Counted from the stretch's first letter, positions 54,128 to 63,221 are shown. The stretch: 64,000 nt of DNA from Lentzea sp. NBRC 102530 (GCF_030269365.1 NZ_BSTF01000001.1:868001-932000); one strand, 5' to 3'. The notes: generated from the letters alone by a model not told the origin. Translations and numbers: made by a program.

Positions 54128-54189
54128 ACGCAGTGGTGTGGCTCAGCACGCCGGCGCGGGTGCCCCGCCCCCGTGCTGGGCCACACCGC

Positions 54190-54585
54190 TCAACGCTCCG
54201 GGCCCAGCACCGGCTTCACGTCGACGATCGGCGTGCCGTCGATCGCCTCCAGGTGCGCGACCCGCACGCTCAGCCCGTCGACCTCGGTGATCCGCACGTG
54301 GTGCAGGCCGATCGGGTTCGGGCGGTCCGGCGACCGGGTGGAGAACACCCCGGTCTCCGGGCGGGCCGGGTCGCTGCGCGGGTGCACGGCCAGCACCGAC
54401 CGGTCGGCCCGGTCGAGCCACGTGAGCACCAGGACGTCCTGGCCCGGGATCAGTTCCCGCATCGCCCGCGCGTACTCGGGCGCGAACACCAGGGCCGCCT
54501 CCGGTGCGCCCTCGTCGGGCTGCTTGGGCGCGGCGGCGCGGTCGGTGAGGGGAGATTCGACGTGGCCGATGGGCTGCAGTTTCAT
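54190..54585 (-). CDS. trmO: TrmO/TsaA-family tRNA methyltransferase
   Basis: A 131-residue protein of the YaeB/TsaA family, which methylates the t6A37 base of tRNAs using S-adenosylmethionine. [12 protein letters not shown] starts the beta-barrel, and the signature STRSPDRPNPIGLHHVRITE is complete, followed by HLEAIDGTPIVDVKP. It is a minimal version without the C-terminal extension of E. coli TrmO. Its ATG overlaps the selO stop by one base, so the two are coupled. Confidence 0.88.
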   Translation of the reverse strand: MKLQPIGHVESPLTDRAAAPKQPDEGAPEAALVFAPEYARAMRELIPGQDVLVLTWLDRADRSVLAVHPRSDPARPETGVFSTRSPDRPNPIGLHHVRITEVDGLSVRVAHLEAIDGTPIVDVKPVLGPER

Positions 54586-55988
54586 CAAGTCCCGCAGAAG
54601 GTCCGGTAGGTGGCGCTGAAATCCCGCGGCGCGGGAGCCGAGAAGTATTCCAGGCCGGGTCGTTCGCCGAACGGGGAGGTAACCGCTTTCAGCAACCGGT
54701 GGAACGGGCCCATGTCGCCGTCCGCGCCGGCCGCCAGCGCCTCTTCCACGAGGTGGTTGCGCGGGATGTAGACGGGGTTCACGCGGTCCATCACGCCGGC
54801 GTCCGGGCCGAGTTCGCGCCAGCGCGCGATCCAGGCGTCGATCGCGGCCAGGTCGAGGAACAACGACCGCGCGGGTTCCGCGTCGCCACGGGCGGCGTGC
54901 GACAGCAGGTGGAAGAACGACGTGAAGTCGACGTGGTTCTCCTGCATCAGCGCCAGCAGGTCCGTCAGCAACGGCTTCACGTCGCCGGACACGCCGAGTT
55001 TCGCCGCCATCCCGCCGATCCACGCCTGCTCGAAGTGAGCGTCGAACGTCCGCAGCGTCGCGAGGGCCAGCTGCACGGCCTCGTCCTCGTCGTCGGCGAA
55101 CAACGGCAGCAACGCCTCGGCGAGCCGGGCGAGGTTCCACTCGGCGATGATCGGCTGGTTCCCGTACGCGTACCGGCCGCGGTGGTCGATGGAGCTGTAC
55201 TTCGTCGTCGGGTCGTAGGCCTCCATGAACGCGCACGGGCCGTAGTCGATCGTCTCGCCGGAGATCGTCATGTTGTCCGTGTTCATCACGCCGTGGATGA
55301 ACCCCACGAGCATCCAGCGCGCGACCAGGGACGCCTGCGCGGCCACCACGTGCCCGAACAGCTCCAGTGGGGTGCTGCCGGGGTGGTGCCGGGCGATGGC
55401 GTGGTCGGCGAGACGGCGCAGCAGGTCGAGATCGCCCGTGTTGCGCGCGTACTGGAAGCTGCCGACGCGCAGGTGCGACGCGGCCACGCGGGCCAGCACG
55501 GCGCCGGCCAGGGGTTCCTCGCGCTGCACGACGTGCCCGGTGGAGACGACGGCGAGCGCCCGGGTCGTCGGGATGCCCAGTGCGTGCATGGCTTCGCTGA
55601 CGACGTATTCGCGCAACATCGGGCCGACGGCGGCGAGTCCGTCACCTCCGCGGGCGAACGGCGTGCGCCCCGAGCCCTTCAGGTGGAGGTCGCGCAACCT
55701 GCCCTCGGCGTCGGTCAGTTCGCCGAGGAGCAACGCGCGGCCGTCGCCGAGCCTGGGGCTGTACCCGCCGAACTGGTGGCCCGCGTACGCCTGCGCGACG
55801 CCGGGGGCGTTGTTGCCCGTGAGAAAGGGCAGACCTCCTTCGGTCAGCCAGTCCGGATCGAGCCCGATTTCCCTCGCAAGCTGCTCGTTGAGGACGAGGA
55901 GTTCCGGCTCGACGACCGGTTCGGCCTTCCACGAGACCGCCATCTCGGGGACCGCGGTCGCGAAATCGCTGCTCAGGCTGATGTCCAC
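54585..55988 (-). CDS. selO: Protein adenylyltransferase SelO (YdiU/UPF0061)
   Basis: A 467-residue pseudokinase-fold enzyme that transfers AMP to proteins. [25 protein letters not shown] start ([20 protein letters not shown]), [20 protein letters not shown] (nucleotide-binding Lys and Arg), [20 protein letters not shown] (catalytic Asn/Asp) and [12 protein letters not shown] are family hallmarks. GTG 55988 has GGAGG only one base upstream but fits the usual SelO N-terminus. The selenocysteine position near the C-terminus of some homologues is a plain Cys (TFCGT). It is the first gene of a pair with trmO. Confidence 0.93.
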   Translation of the reverse strand: MDISLSSDFATAVPEMAVSWKAEPVVEPELLVLNEQLAREIGLDPDWLTEGGLPFLTGNNAPGVAQAYAGHQFGGYSPRLGDGRALLLGELTDAEGRLRDLHLKGSGRTPFARGGDGLAAVGPMLREYVVSEAMHALGIPTTRALAVVSTGHVVQREEPLAGAVLARVAASHLRVGSFQYARNTGDLDLLRRLADHAIARHHPGSTPLELFGHVVAAQASLVARWMLVGFIHGVMNTDNMTISGETIDYGPCAFMEAYDPTTKYSSIDHRGRYAYGNQPIIAEWNLARLAEALLPLFADDEDEAVQLALATLRTFDAHFEQAWIGGMAAKLGVSGDVKPLLTDLLALMQENHVDFTSFFHLLSHAARGDAEPARSLFLDLAAIDAWIARWRELGPDAGVMDRVNPVYIPRNHLVEEALAAGADGDMGPFHRLLKAVTSPFGERPGLEYFSAPAPRDFSATYRTFCGT

Positions 55989-56124
55989 GCCTCCAACGGT
56001 ACCGGCTGCTTTCCGGAACGCGTGTGATCGCGGTCTCAACTCGAAGTTCGTCGAACCGTTCTGAGAGCGCGCGCGTGTCAGTGGTGAACAGGTTGTCGAG
56101 TCCACTCAGGAATGAGAAAAACCA

Positions 56125-57069
56125 ATGCGTCGCAAGCAAGTTGGGATCGTTGCTGCCCTTTTGGTGGTCGGTGTCGTCACGCTGACCGCGTGCGGCCAGG
56201 GCGCCACGCAGTCCGGCTCTGCCGCCCCCGCCCAGGAGCAGGCCCAGGCTGAGAACGCGGCCGACAACGCGGTCGAGACCGACGCGACGTCCGGTGTGGA
56301 TCTGTTGCGCGGCACCGCGAACTCCAACAAGGCCGACCAGAACACCGGTGACCGCGCCCCCGAGGACGCGCCGGTCGCGACCAAGCAGAAGTGGGTCGAG
56401 CTGCGCGCCGGCAACGCCGGTGGCCTGGAGCCCGCTGTCGTGAACGGCAAGGGGCTCTCCGTTTACTGGTTCAGCGACGACCCGGTCGGCGGCGGCGTGT
56501 CGAACTGCAACGGAGAATGCGCCAAGACCTGGCCCGCCATCACCGTCACCAAGGGCACGCGGCTGTTCTTCCCCGGCATCCGCAAGGAGAACATCAGCTT
56601 CATCAAGCGCCAGGACGGCCAGTTCCAGGTCGCGATCGGCGGTCGCCCCGCGTACCTCTTCAACAAGGACAAGAAGGCCGGCGACATCCTCGGCCAGAAC
56701 GTCGGCGGCAAGTGGTTCGTGATGAACCCCGAGGGCAAGCGCGCCGTGCCGAAGGCGGAGGCCCCGGGTCAGGGCAACGGGCAGCAGGGCCAGCCGGCGC
56801 CGGGCGCCAAGCCCGCGAACTCGGTGACCTTCTTCAGCGGCAGGAACCAGAAGGACTTCGGCGACAGCTTCGCGGTCGGCGTCAAGGTCGAGTCGAAGTG
56901 CGCCGACCTCCGCGGCGGCTTCCTGTCGCTGAACCCGGACGGTGCCGTGAAGATCTGGTCGGAGCCGGGCTGCAAGGGCAAGTCCGCCGTCGTGAGCGCC
57001 GCGGTGAACGACGCGTCCGCCGCCCCGATCGGCTTCCCCGAAGGCGTGAAGTCCTACATCGCCGCCTGA
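56125..57069 (+). CDS. Lipoprotein with YxFxxD-type repeats (COG4315-like)
   Basis: A 314-residue lipoprotein with lipobox LTAC at residue ~23 and an Ala/Gln/Asn-rich linker. Two copies of the secreted repeat of this family follow: KGLSVYWFSDD...CNGECAKTWPA and GRPAYLFNKDKKAGDILGQN. A Gly/Gln/Pro linker then leads to a C-terminal ~90-residue domain with two cysteines (SKCADLRGGF, EPGCKGKSAV) that recalls beta-gamma-crystallin/inhibitor-like secreted domains, though I cannot place it firmly. Role probably at the cell surface. Confidence 0.78.
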   Translation: MRRKQVGIVAALLVVGVVTLTACGQGATQSGSAAPAQEQAQAENAADNAVETDATSGVDLLRGTANSNKADQNTGDRAPEDAPVATKQKWVELRAGNAGGLEPAVVNGKGLSVYWFSDDPVGGGVSNCNGECAKTWPAITVTKGTRLFFPGIRKENISFIKRQDGQFQVAIGGRPAYLFNKDKKAGDILGQNVGGKWFVMNPEGKRAVPKAEAPGQGNGQQGQPAPGAKPANSVTFFSGRNQKDFGDSFAVGVKVESKCADLRGGFLSLNPDGAVKIWSEPGCKGKSAVVSAAVNDASAAPIGFPEGVKSYIAA

Positions 57070-57090
57070 CCCTGATCGGGTGAACGACCC

Positions 57091-57128
57091 GGGCCGCCAG
57101 AGCTACCCCCGCTCTGGCGGCCCTTCCG
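57091..57128 (+). terminator. Strong intrinsic terminator
   Basis: A 13-bp perfect stem, GGGCCGCCAGAGC (57091-57103) with GCTCTGGCGGCCC (57111-57123), a seven-base loop and TTCC after it, 21 bases downstream of the lipoprotein stop. Confidence 0.9.
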
Positions 57129-57146
57129 TCTCGCTACGCTCCTGGC

Positions 57147-57593
57147 ATGCGCTACTCCGCCATCGCGCTGGCTTTGCTGCTGCTCGGGTGCGGTACCGGG
57201 ACCTCGTCCCTGCCCACGATCACCCCGGCCTCCACCACCGCCACCGGCTCACCGCTGCCCGATCTGCAGCCCCGGCTCGACGCCATCGGCGTCCTGCTCA
57301 CCGACTGCGCCGCCCGCCTGCGCGGCGAGCCCGTCGCCGCCGCCGACAACTGCGCCCACGTCATGCCCGACGTGACAGGCGTGATCGACGAGGTCGAGAA
57401 GCAGTCGGCCAAGCTGCCGCCCGCGGGCCAGACCGCCCTCACCGACGTGCGCCGCCAGCTCGCCGAGATCGGCTCGTGCGAACCCTGGTTCGCGGCCGGC
57501 GGGCAGAGCGCGGACGGCGACCTGAACGCCCGCTGCAAGAAGGCCTGGGACGCGCTGTACAAGGGCTACAACGCGGTCCGCAACGCCGCCTAG
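57147..57593 (+). CDS. Small lipoprotein, unknown
   Basis: A 148-residue protein with a lipoprotein signal (SAIALALLLLGCGTG; Cys ~15) and a Thr/Ser/Pro-rich spacer. The mature part is helical with four cysteines (TDCAARL, DNCAHVM, GSCEPWF, ARCKKAW) that could make two disulphides. TACGCT at 57135-57140 sits six bases before ATG 57147, so the mRNA is probably leaderless. No family recognised. Confidence 0.75.
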   Translation: MRYSAIALALLLLGCGTGTSSLPTITPASTTATGSPLPDLQPRLDAIGVLLTDCAARLRGEPVAAADNCAHVMPDVTGVIDEVEKQSAKLPPAGQTALTDVRRQLAEIGSCEPWFAAGGQSADGDLNARCKKAWDALYKGYNAVRNAA

Positions 57594-57638
57594 GTCCCTC
57601 ACCCGCGCCTGCCGCCCGACGGACTTGCAGGACAGGGA

Positions 57639-58010
57639 CTAGTCCACAGTGGACGGCTCCGCCGGGAAGCGGGTCGTGAGCTCGGCCGAGATCTCGTAGT
57701 GGCGCACCAGGAACGTGCGTTCGTCGAGCTTCTTGCGCCGCAACCAGCCCGTCACCTCGGCGTTGCACTTGCTGGCGTTGCACGATCCGCACGCGGGCAC
57801 GACGTTGCCGAGCGTGTACCTGCCGCCGCGGGAGATGGCCTGCACGCAGTCCTTCTGCAACGCGGCGGCGGGTGCCGTGCAGTACGCGCAGCCGCCCCAC
57901 GCCGCCTTGAGGGCGTCCCACTGGGCGTCGGTGAGGTCGTTGACGACGCGGGCCATGCGCTTCTTCCGCTTGCGCGCGGCCCGAACCTGTTTGCTACCGC
58001 CGGTCGGCAC
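57639..58010 (-). CDS. HNH-endonuclease-like protein with Cys at the first His position
   Basis: A 123-residue protein. CAYC and CGSCNASK are the two zinc CxxC pairs of an HNH nuclease, and the ISRGGRYTLGNVVPAC stretch is the beta-beta-alpha core. Where most HNH proteins have D-H-V, this has KDCVQ, so the usual catalytic His is Cys. The GTG at 58010 overlaps the LysR 3' end by 17 bases; ATG 57956 with GGAAG upstream is a credible shorter start (105 residues). It is co-directional with LysR. Confidence 0.75.
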   Translation of the reverse strand: MPTGGSKQVRAARKRKKRMARVVNDLTDAQWDALKAAWGGCAYCTAPAAALQKDCVQAISRGGRYTLGNVVPACGSCNASKCNAEVTGWLRRKKLDERTFLVRHYEISAELTTRFPAEPSTVD

Positions 58011-58923
58011 GATGGGTGAGACTACGCGTCGCGATGGTCAACAGGTCGGAGGCGGGGCCGCGCGGTGTCGTGCCGGACGGCCAGACCGCCCGCAGCGCGC
58101 GGTGCAGGTCGACGTCGCCGACCTCGATCCGGACGAGCGTGCGGGCCGCGAGGTCGGCCTCCACGGTGTGCACGCTGAGCACCGCCGGGCCGATGCCGCC
58201 GATCGCGGCCGCCTTGATCGCGGTGGTCGACGACATCTCCAGCAACGGGTCCGCCGACTCGGCGATGCCCGCGGCCTGCAGCGCGTGCTCCCAGGCCTGT
58301 CGCGTGCCGGACCCCGGCTCCCGGCTGGCCAGCGGCGTCGCGGCGGCCTTCGCCGCGGTGACCCGGCGGCGGCGGGCCCACGGGTGGCCGGGTGCGACGA
58401 CGAGCACCAGTTCGTCGCGGGCGACCACGCGGGTGGCGAGTCCCGCCGGCACGTCGGTGCTCTCGATGAACCCCAGGTCGGCGCGGTCGGCGAGGACCTG
58501 CTCGGAGACGTGCACGGAGTTGCCCGCGGACAGCACGGTCGCGGTGCCGGGGCTCACCTGGCGCAGCGCGATCAGCCACGCGGGCAGCAGGTACTCGGCG
58601 ACGGTGAGGCTCGCGGCGATCCGGAGGTGGCTCTGCCGGTCGGCGCGCAGGCTCGTGATGCCGGCGTCGAGGTCGGCAGCCTTGGCGATCACCTGCGCCG
58701 CCCAGCCCGCCACCAGCTGACCGGCGGTGGTGAGCTTCGCGCCGCGCGGGGTGCGTTCGAGCAGCGTCACGCCTACGCGGGCCTCGAGGGTCCGCAGGCG
58801 TTCGCTGGCGCTCGGCTGGGACATGCCGTGCGCCAGCGCGGCCCGGCCGATGCTGCCCAGTTCGGCGACGCTCAGCAGCAGGTCAAAGCTGGTGAGGTCG
58901 GTGACCCTCGGCGGCAGAGGCAT
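57994..58923 (-). CDS. LysR-family transcriptional regulator
   Basis: A 309-residue LTTR. The HTH reads LLSVAELGSIGRAALAHGMS then QPSASERLRTLEARVG; the effector domain includes LRIAASLTVAEYLLPAWL and FIESTDVPAGL, close to the CysL/CbbR-like group. It is divergent from the TDT transporter at 58994 across 70 bases, a common LysR-transporter layout, and probably controls it. ATG 58923. Confidence 0.92.
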   Translation of the reverse strand: MPLPPRVTDLTSFDLLLSVAELGSIGRAALAHGMSQPSASERLRTLEARVGVTLLERTPRGAKLTTAGQLVAGWAAQVIAKAADLDAGITSLRADRQSHLRIAASLTVAEYLLPAWLIALRQVSPGTATVLSAGNSVHVSEQVLADRADLGFIESTDVPAGLATRVVARDELVLVVAPGHPWARRRRVTAAKAAATPLASREPGSGTRQAWEHALQAAGIAESADPLLEMSSTTAIKAAAIGGIGPAVLSVHTVEADLAARTLVRIEVGDVDLHRALRAVWPSGTTPRGPASDLLTIATRSLTHRADRR

Positions 58924-58993
58924 AGGGACAGCCTATGTGCACATCGGCGGTTGCCGCCTACCGAGGTGGATTCGAACGGACGATCGTCATGTC

Positions 58994-60046
58994 GTGACCG
59001 CTCTCGCACCTCGACCACACCGTGCCCCAGAGGTGCGACGAGCGGCGCCCTTCGGCCCGAACCTCTTCGCTTCCGTGATGGGGACGGGGATCGTCGCCAC
59101 GGCCGGTGCCCCTGTGCCGGGCCTGCACGCCGTCGCCCGGTACGTGTGGGCGTCGGCCGCCCTGGTGCTGGTGTGCCTGGTGGTCGCGGCCACCTGGCGG
59201 TGGACGTGGCAGACCGTGCGCGCCCAGGTCGCGGACCCCGTGATGGCGCAGTTCTGGGGCGCGCCGCCGATGGCGTTGATGACGGTCGGCACCGGGACGT
59301 TGCTGCTCGGGTCCGACTGGATCGGGTTGCCCGCCGCCCTGGCCGTTGACTGGACACTGTGGACGGTCGGCACCGCGCTGGGACTCGTCACGTCCGTCGT
59401 GGTGCCGCTGCGGATGTTCGGCAGCGGGGAGCCCGCGTTCGCCGGCTGGCTGATGCCCGTCGTGCCGCCGATGGTGTCCGCTGCCTCCGGAGCCTTGCTG
59501 GCGCAGCACATGGCGGACGGCGCCGGGCGGCAGGCGATGGTGCTCGGGTGTTACGCCCTGTTCGGCGTGAGCCTGTTCGCGACCTTGGTGATCGTGCCTC
59601 AGGTGTGGCAACGGTTGGTGCGGCACGGAGTGGGTGCCGCTTCGGCCGTGCCCACGGTGTGGATCGTGCTCGGGCCGCTGGGGCAGTCGATCACGGCGGC
59701 GAACCTGCTCGCCGGGGTGCCCGTGCTGCCGGGGCAACGCGCGTTCGGCGTGCTGTACGGGACCATCACGTGGGGGTTCGCGCTGCTGTGGGTGGCGCTG
59801 GCGGCGGCCGTCACCGTGCGGACCGTGCGGCGCGGGCTGCCGTTCGCGTTGACCTGGTGGAGTTTCGTGTTCCCGCTGGGGACGTTGGTGACCGGGACGA
59901 GTGCCCTCGCCGTGCGGGTTCCGTCGGCGTTGTTCTCCGGAGTGGCGTTGGTGCTGTACGGAGGTCTGGTGGTCGCCTGGGCCACCGTGGCCGCTCGCAC
60001 GGTTGTTTCCCGGAACTGGCCCCTCGCGGTGGGAAACGCGCCCTGA
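58994..60046 (+). CDS. TDT-family transporter (TehA/SLAC1/SSU1-like)
   Basis: A 350-residue inner-membrane protein with about ten helices. FGPNLFASVMGTGIVATA opens the family (pore helix 1), with further repeats such as LGPLGQSITAANLL and FPLGTLVTGTSALA. TDT proteins are anion channels or exporters for malate, sulphite, tellurite or similar anions. GTG 58994 (MTALAPRP) is favoured although its Shine-Dalgarno is weak. Divergent LysR regulator at 58923. Confidence 0.88.
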   Translation: MTALAPRPHRAPEVRRAAPFGPNLFASVMGTGIVATAGAPVPGLHAVARYVWASAALVLVCLVVAATWRWTWQTVRAQVADPVMAQFWGAPPMALMTVGTGTLLLGSDWIGLPAALAVDWTLWTVGTALGLVTSVVVPLRMFGSGEPAFAGWLMPVVPPMVSAASGALLAQHMADGAGRQAMVLGCYALFGVSLFATLVIVPQVWQRLVRHGVGAASAVPTVWIVLGPLGQSITAANLLAGVPVLPGQRAFGVLYGTITWGFALLWVALAAAVTVRTVRRGLPFALTWWSFVFPLGTLVTGTSALAVRVPSALFSGVALVLYGGLVVAWATVAARTVVSRNWPLAVGNAP

Positions 60047-60179
60047 GCAGCAAGATCATGTGCCCGGAAAACCTTAAGAGCATTTAAAACCAAACATGTC
60101 CCGGTCCGCTTTGAACCCCGTTCGTGACCTCCCCGTAGTCATCGGTACAACACCGTTCGACCCCCCGAGGAGACACAGA

Positions 60180-61040
60180 ATGGGCGCTCGACACCGCAAG
60201 CCCGCCATGATCGGCGCGGGCGCCGTGCTGGCGGTCGCCGCTGTCGCCGGTGGCATCTTCGCCTTCAGTGGCACCAACTCGAACGCGGCTGAGGACTGCG
60301 GCGGACTGGACACCGCCCTGCAGAACAACCTGAACTTCATCGCGGGCCAGCAGGCCAACCCCGACGCCCAGTCGGACGCGCGCATCCAGAACCGCCAGCA
60401 GGTCGTGAACCTCATCAACCAGCGGCGTGCCGCGGCGGGCTGTGGCGGCAACGTCCAGGCCAAGCCCGAAGCCGGGCAGGCCGCCACGTCCGGTGAGGAC
60501 TGCGGCGGACTGGACAAGGCGTTGCAGAACAACCTGAACTTCATCGCGGGCCAGAAGTCCAACCCGGACTCCCAGTCCGAGGCGCGGATCGCGAACCGGC
60601 AGGCCGTGGTCGACCTCATCCAGCAGCGGCGCAAGGCGGCTGGGTGCCAGGGCGACGGCGGCGCGGGCGACGCGAACCAGGGCAACACGGGCAACGCCGG
60701 CAACAACAACGGCAACGCGGGCAACGGCAACCAGGGTCAGGTCGCGCAGCCGCCCGCCAACGAGGGCAACAACAACGGTGGTGGCGCCACGGGCCAGCAG
60801 GTCTGCAACGGCTCCACCGTCACGCTCTCCGGTGAGGGCGGCGCCCCTGCCGCGTCCAGCGGCACGTTCCCGGTCGGCACGACGCTGAAGGTCACGAACC
60901 TGGACAACAACAAGTCCACGACCGTCAAGGTGGCGTCGGTGTCCGGCAGCTGCGCGCTGCTGAACAACGCGGCCTTCGAACAGGTGCGCGAGCCCGGCAA
61001 GTTCCTGATCCGCAACGCGCGGATCGAGAAGATCGGCTGA
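60180..61040 (+). CDS. Secreted/anchored protein with tandem repeats and C-terminal RlpA-like barrel
   Basis: A 286-residue protein. One N-terminal hydrophobic segment (IGAGAVLAVAAVAGGIFAF) is a signal or anchor. Two ~52-residue copies of a helical unit starting EDCGGLDTALQNNLNFIAGQ and EDCGGLDKALQNNLNFIAGQ follow, with Cys near both ends; the DNA period is 204 bp. An Asn/Gly-rich linker (~165-205) leads to a C-terminal ~80-residue domain, FPVGTTLKVTNLDNNKSTTV, resembling the double-psi barrel of RlpA. GAGGAGA precedes ATG 60180. A role at the cell wall is inferred. Confidence 0.78.
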   Translation: MGARHRKPAMIGAGAVLAVAAVAGGIFAFSGTNSNAAEDCGGLDTALQNNLNFIAGQQANPDAQSDARIQNRQQVVNLINQRRAAAGCGGNVQAKPEAGQAATSGEDCGGLDKALQNNLNFIAGQKSNPDSQSEARIANRQAVVDLIQQRRKAAGCQGDGGAGDANQGNTGNAGNNNGNAGNGNQGQVAQPPANEGNNNGGGATGQQVCNGSTVTLSGEGGAPAASSGTFPVGTTLKVTNLDNNKSTTVKVASVSGSCALLNNAAFEQVREPGKFLIRNARIEKIG

Positions 61041-61058
61041 TCTGTCCACAAAGGACCG

Positions 61059-61104
61059 GGACGGGTGCTCTCCGCAGGCGGCGGGGGAGCACCCGTCCTT
61101 CTTT
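61059..61104 (+). terminator. Intrinsic terminator
   Basis: A 12-base arm GGACGGGTGCTC (61059-61070) pairs with GAGCACCCGTCC (61087-61098) and is followed by TTCTTT, directly after the RlpA-like gene. Confidence 0.88.
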
Positions 61105-61161
61105 GCCTGTTGACGCGGAATATCGACGCGGTGTGGTCAGGAGCGCTCCGGTGGTGGGACC

Positions 61162-62382
61162 TTGGTCCACGTGACCGAGAAAGCGACGAAGGCACCGTCC
61201 GTCTTCCGCAACACCGCGTTCCTGAGGCTGTGGACCGGCACGACCGCGTCGGGGCTCGCCATGTGGGCACTGCCGTTCGTGCTGGGCCTGGCCGTGCTGG
61301 AACGGTCGATCACGGCCGTGGAGCTGGGGGTCGTGCTGGCCGCCAGAACAGCCGGGTTCGTCGCCGCCGTGCCGGTCGCCGGGGTGCTGGCGGACCGGCA
61401 CGCGCGCCGGGTCGTGGTCTTCTGGTCGTGCCTGGTCGCGGGCTTGGTCACGCCGCTGATCGCGCTGGGCGTGGGGCGGTCCCCGCTGCTCATGGCCGTG
61501 GCGGCGGCGGTCGTCGGTGCCGGTCAGGGTGCCTGCCGGCCCGCCTTCCAGGCGTTGGTGGCCGAGGTGGTGCCGCAGTCGCAACGGCAGCAGGCCAACG
61601 CGATGACCACCCTCGCGATCCGGGTGACGACGTTGGTCGCGCCGAGCCTCACCGCGCTGGCGGCGCTGATCACCGACGCCCGGGTGCTGCTCGCGGTCAC
61701 CGCGGCGCTGTGGCTGTGCGCGGCGCTCGTGCCGCCACGGGGGCAGGGCAGGCCGGAGCAGACGCAGGCCCGCGCGGGGTTCGTGGCCGACTTCCTCGAC
61801 GGCATCCACGAGGTGCGGCGGCACCCGTGGTTGTTGGCTGGCCTAGGCGCGTTGACGGCCATGATCGCGTTCGGGTACTCCGCGACGGCCGTGCTGCTGC
61901 CGGTCGTGAGCCGCGACCGGTACGACACGGAGGCGGTGCTGGCGGGCGCCACGACCGCGTACACCGTGGGGGCGTTGATCGGCGCGGCGGTGATCGGGCG
62001 GTGGCGGCCCCGGCACGCGGGCTGGGTCGCGTTGACCGGCCTCGGGCTCTACGGGCTGATCCCGCTCGGCCTGCTGCTGCCGGTGCACCCCGTCGTGCTG
62101 ATCGCCGTGTACGTGGTCGCGGGCATCGGGATCGAGCTGTTCAACGTGCCGTGGTTCACCGCGATCCAGCGCGAGGTCGAGCCGGGCAAGCTCGCCCGCG
62201 TGTCGTCGCTCGACTTCCTGCTCTCCTACGGCCTCGCGCCGCTGGGACTCGCGCTCATCGCACCCGCGATCGACGCTTTCGGTTCCGGCGCGGTGCTCGG
62301 CGCGTGCGCGGTGATCTGCTTCGCCACCGCAGCCGCGGCCGCGCTGGTGCCCTCGGCGAGGGGGTTCACCAGGTCCAGCTGA
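61162..62382 (+). CDS. MFS exporter, paralogue of the 44641 exporter
   Basis: A ~406-residue transporter, visibly about three-quarters identical to the metallophore-locus MFS: TTASGLAMWALPFVLGLAV, GVLADRHARRVVVF, GYSATAVLLPVVSRDRY and GIELFNVPWFTAIQREVEP are near-copies. The TTG at 61162 aligns with the paralogue's start; GTG 61171 is the alternative. No metal-responsive box or biosynthesis genes lie next to it. Its 3' end overlaps the convergent XRE-like gene by 17 bases. Substrate may be the same as or related to that of its paralogue. Confidence 0.88.
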   Translation: MVHVTEKATKAPSVFRNTAFLRLWTGTTASGLAMWALPFVLGLAVLERSITAVELGVVLAARTAGFVAAVPVAGVLADRHARRVVVFWSCLVAGLVTPLIALGVGRSPLLMAVAAAVVGAGQGACRPAFQALVAEVVPQSQRQQANAMTTLAIRVTTLVAPSLTALAALITDARVLLAVTAALWLCAALVPPRGQGRPEQTQARAGFVADFLDGIHEVRRHPWLLAGLGALTAMIAFGYSATAVLLPVVSRDRYDTEAVLAGATTAYTVGALIGAAVIGRWRPRHAGWVALTGLGLYGLIPLGLLLPVHPVVLIAVYVVAGIGIELFNVPWFTAIQREVEPGKLARVSSLDFLLSYGLAPLGLALIAPAIDAFGSGAVLGACAVICFATAAAAALVPSARGFTRSS

Positions 62383-63220
62383 AGCCGCGGCTGCCGGGCC
62401 GCACGTCCAGGGCGACGTCGAGCAGCGTGCGGCCGGGCTTCACCTCGGAGCCGTCCGCGACCTGGGTGACGGCGCTCGGGGCGTCGCCCTCGAACGTCAC
62501 CTCCAGCACGTACTCCCTGGTCGGCAGCCGGAACTTGCGCTCGTAGCTCGTCGCGGGCGGGCACGGGTCCTGGTTCACCAGCTCGTGCTCGATCACGACG
62601 CTCTCGCCCTTGCGCAGCGGCCGTTCGAAGAGCAGCTCCGCGACCAGCAGCCCGTCGGCCGGTTCGCTGACCGTTCTGCCGACCGTGCAGTTCTTCAGGG
62701 CGTTGATCTGCGGCAACGGCCGGTGGTGGTCGTCGATGTGCATGATCACGACCCAGCGGTCCGGGCCGTTCATCGACGCCGACAGCACCTGGCGCGAGCG
62801 GAAGACCCGTTCGGTGCGGTCCGCCCCGATCGTCACGAAGTCCTGCTGGCTCACCCGCAGCAGCTGGTCGTCCCACTGCGTGTCGAGGTCGTGCAGCGCG
62901 TGCTCGACGGGCGAGGGGAACGGCCAGAACGCGGACATCGGCGCCGGTGCGTGCCGCAACCAGCGGCCCCTGGGGCGCGGCGGCCCGAGCAGTTCGGAGA
63001 GGTGACCGGGCGGCACCTGCAGGATGTGTTCCAAGTGGACGACGGCCTGCAGCGACTTCTGCCGCTCGGGACGGCTGCGGCCCGTCTGCCAGTAGCTCAG
63101 CGTGGCCATCGAGACGGACACGCCGTTCTGGGAGAGGTGTTCGCGCAGGCGCTCCAGACCGAGACCGCGATTCGTGATCGCCGTCCGGAGCGCCTGCGCG
63201 AACTCGTCCACGCTGGTCAC
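62366..63220 (-). CDS. XRE-type helix-turn-helix protein with C-terminal sensor-like domain
   Basis: A 284-residue protein. Residues ~5-80 form an XRE-like HTH: FAQALRTAITNRGLGLERLR, then SMATLSYWQTGRSRPERQKS, typical of actinobacterial regulators that read a long helix-rich DNA-binding domain. The remaining ~200 residues contain beta-rich segments (RWVVIMHIDDHHRPLP, KGESVVIEHELVNQDP, TREYVLEVTFEG) and are of unknown function. The GTG start at 63220 lies one base after the stop of the partial upstream gene, so both are one transcription unit. Confidence 0.8.
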   Translation of the reverse strand: MTSVDEFAQALRTAITNRGLGLERLREHLSQNGVSVSMATLSYWQTGRSRPERQKSLQAVVHLEHILQVPPGHLSELLGPPRPRGRWLRHAPAPMSAFWPFPSPVEHALHDLDTQWDDQLLRVSQQDFVTIGADRTERVFRSRQVLSASMNGPDRWVVIMHIDDHHRPLPQINALKNCTVGRTVSEPADGLLVAELLFERPLRKGESVVIEHELVNQDPCPPATSYERKFRLPTREYVLEVTFEGDAPSAVTQVADGSEVKPGRTLLDVALDVRPGSRGFSWTW

Positions 63221-63221
63221 G

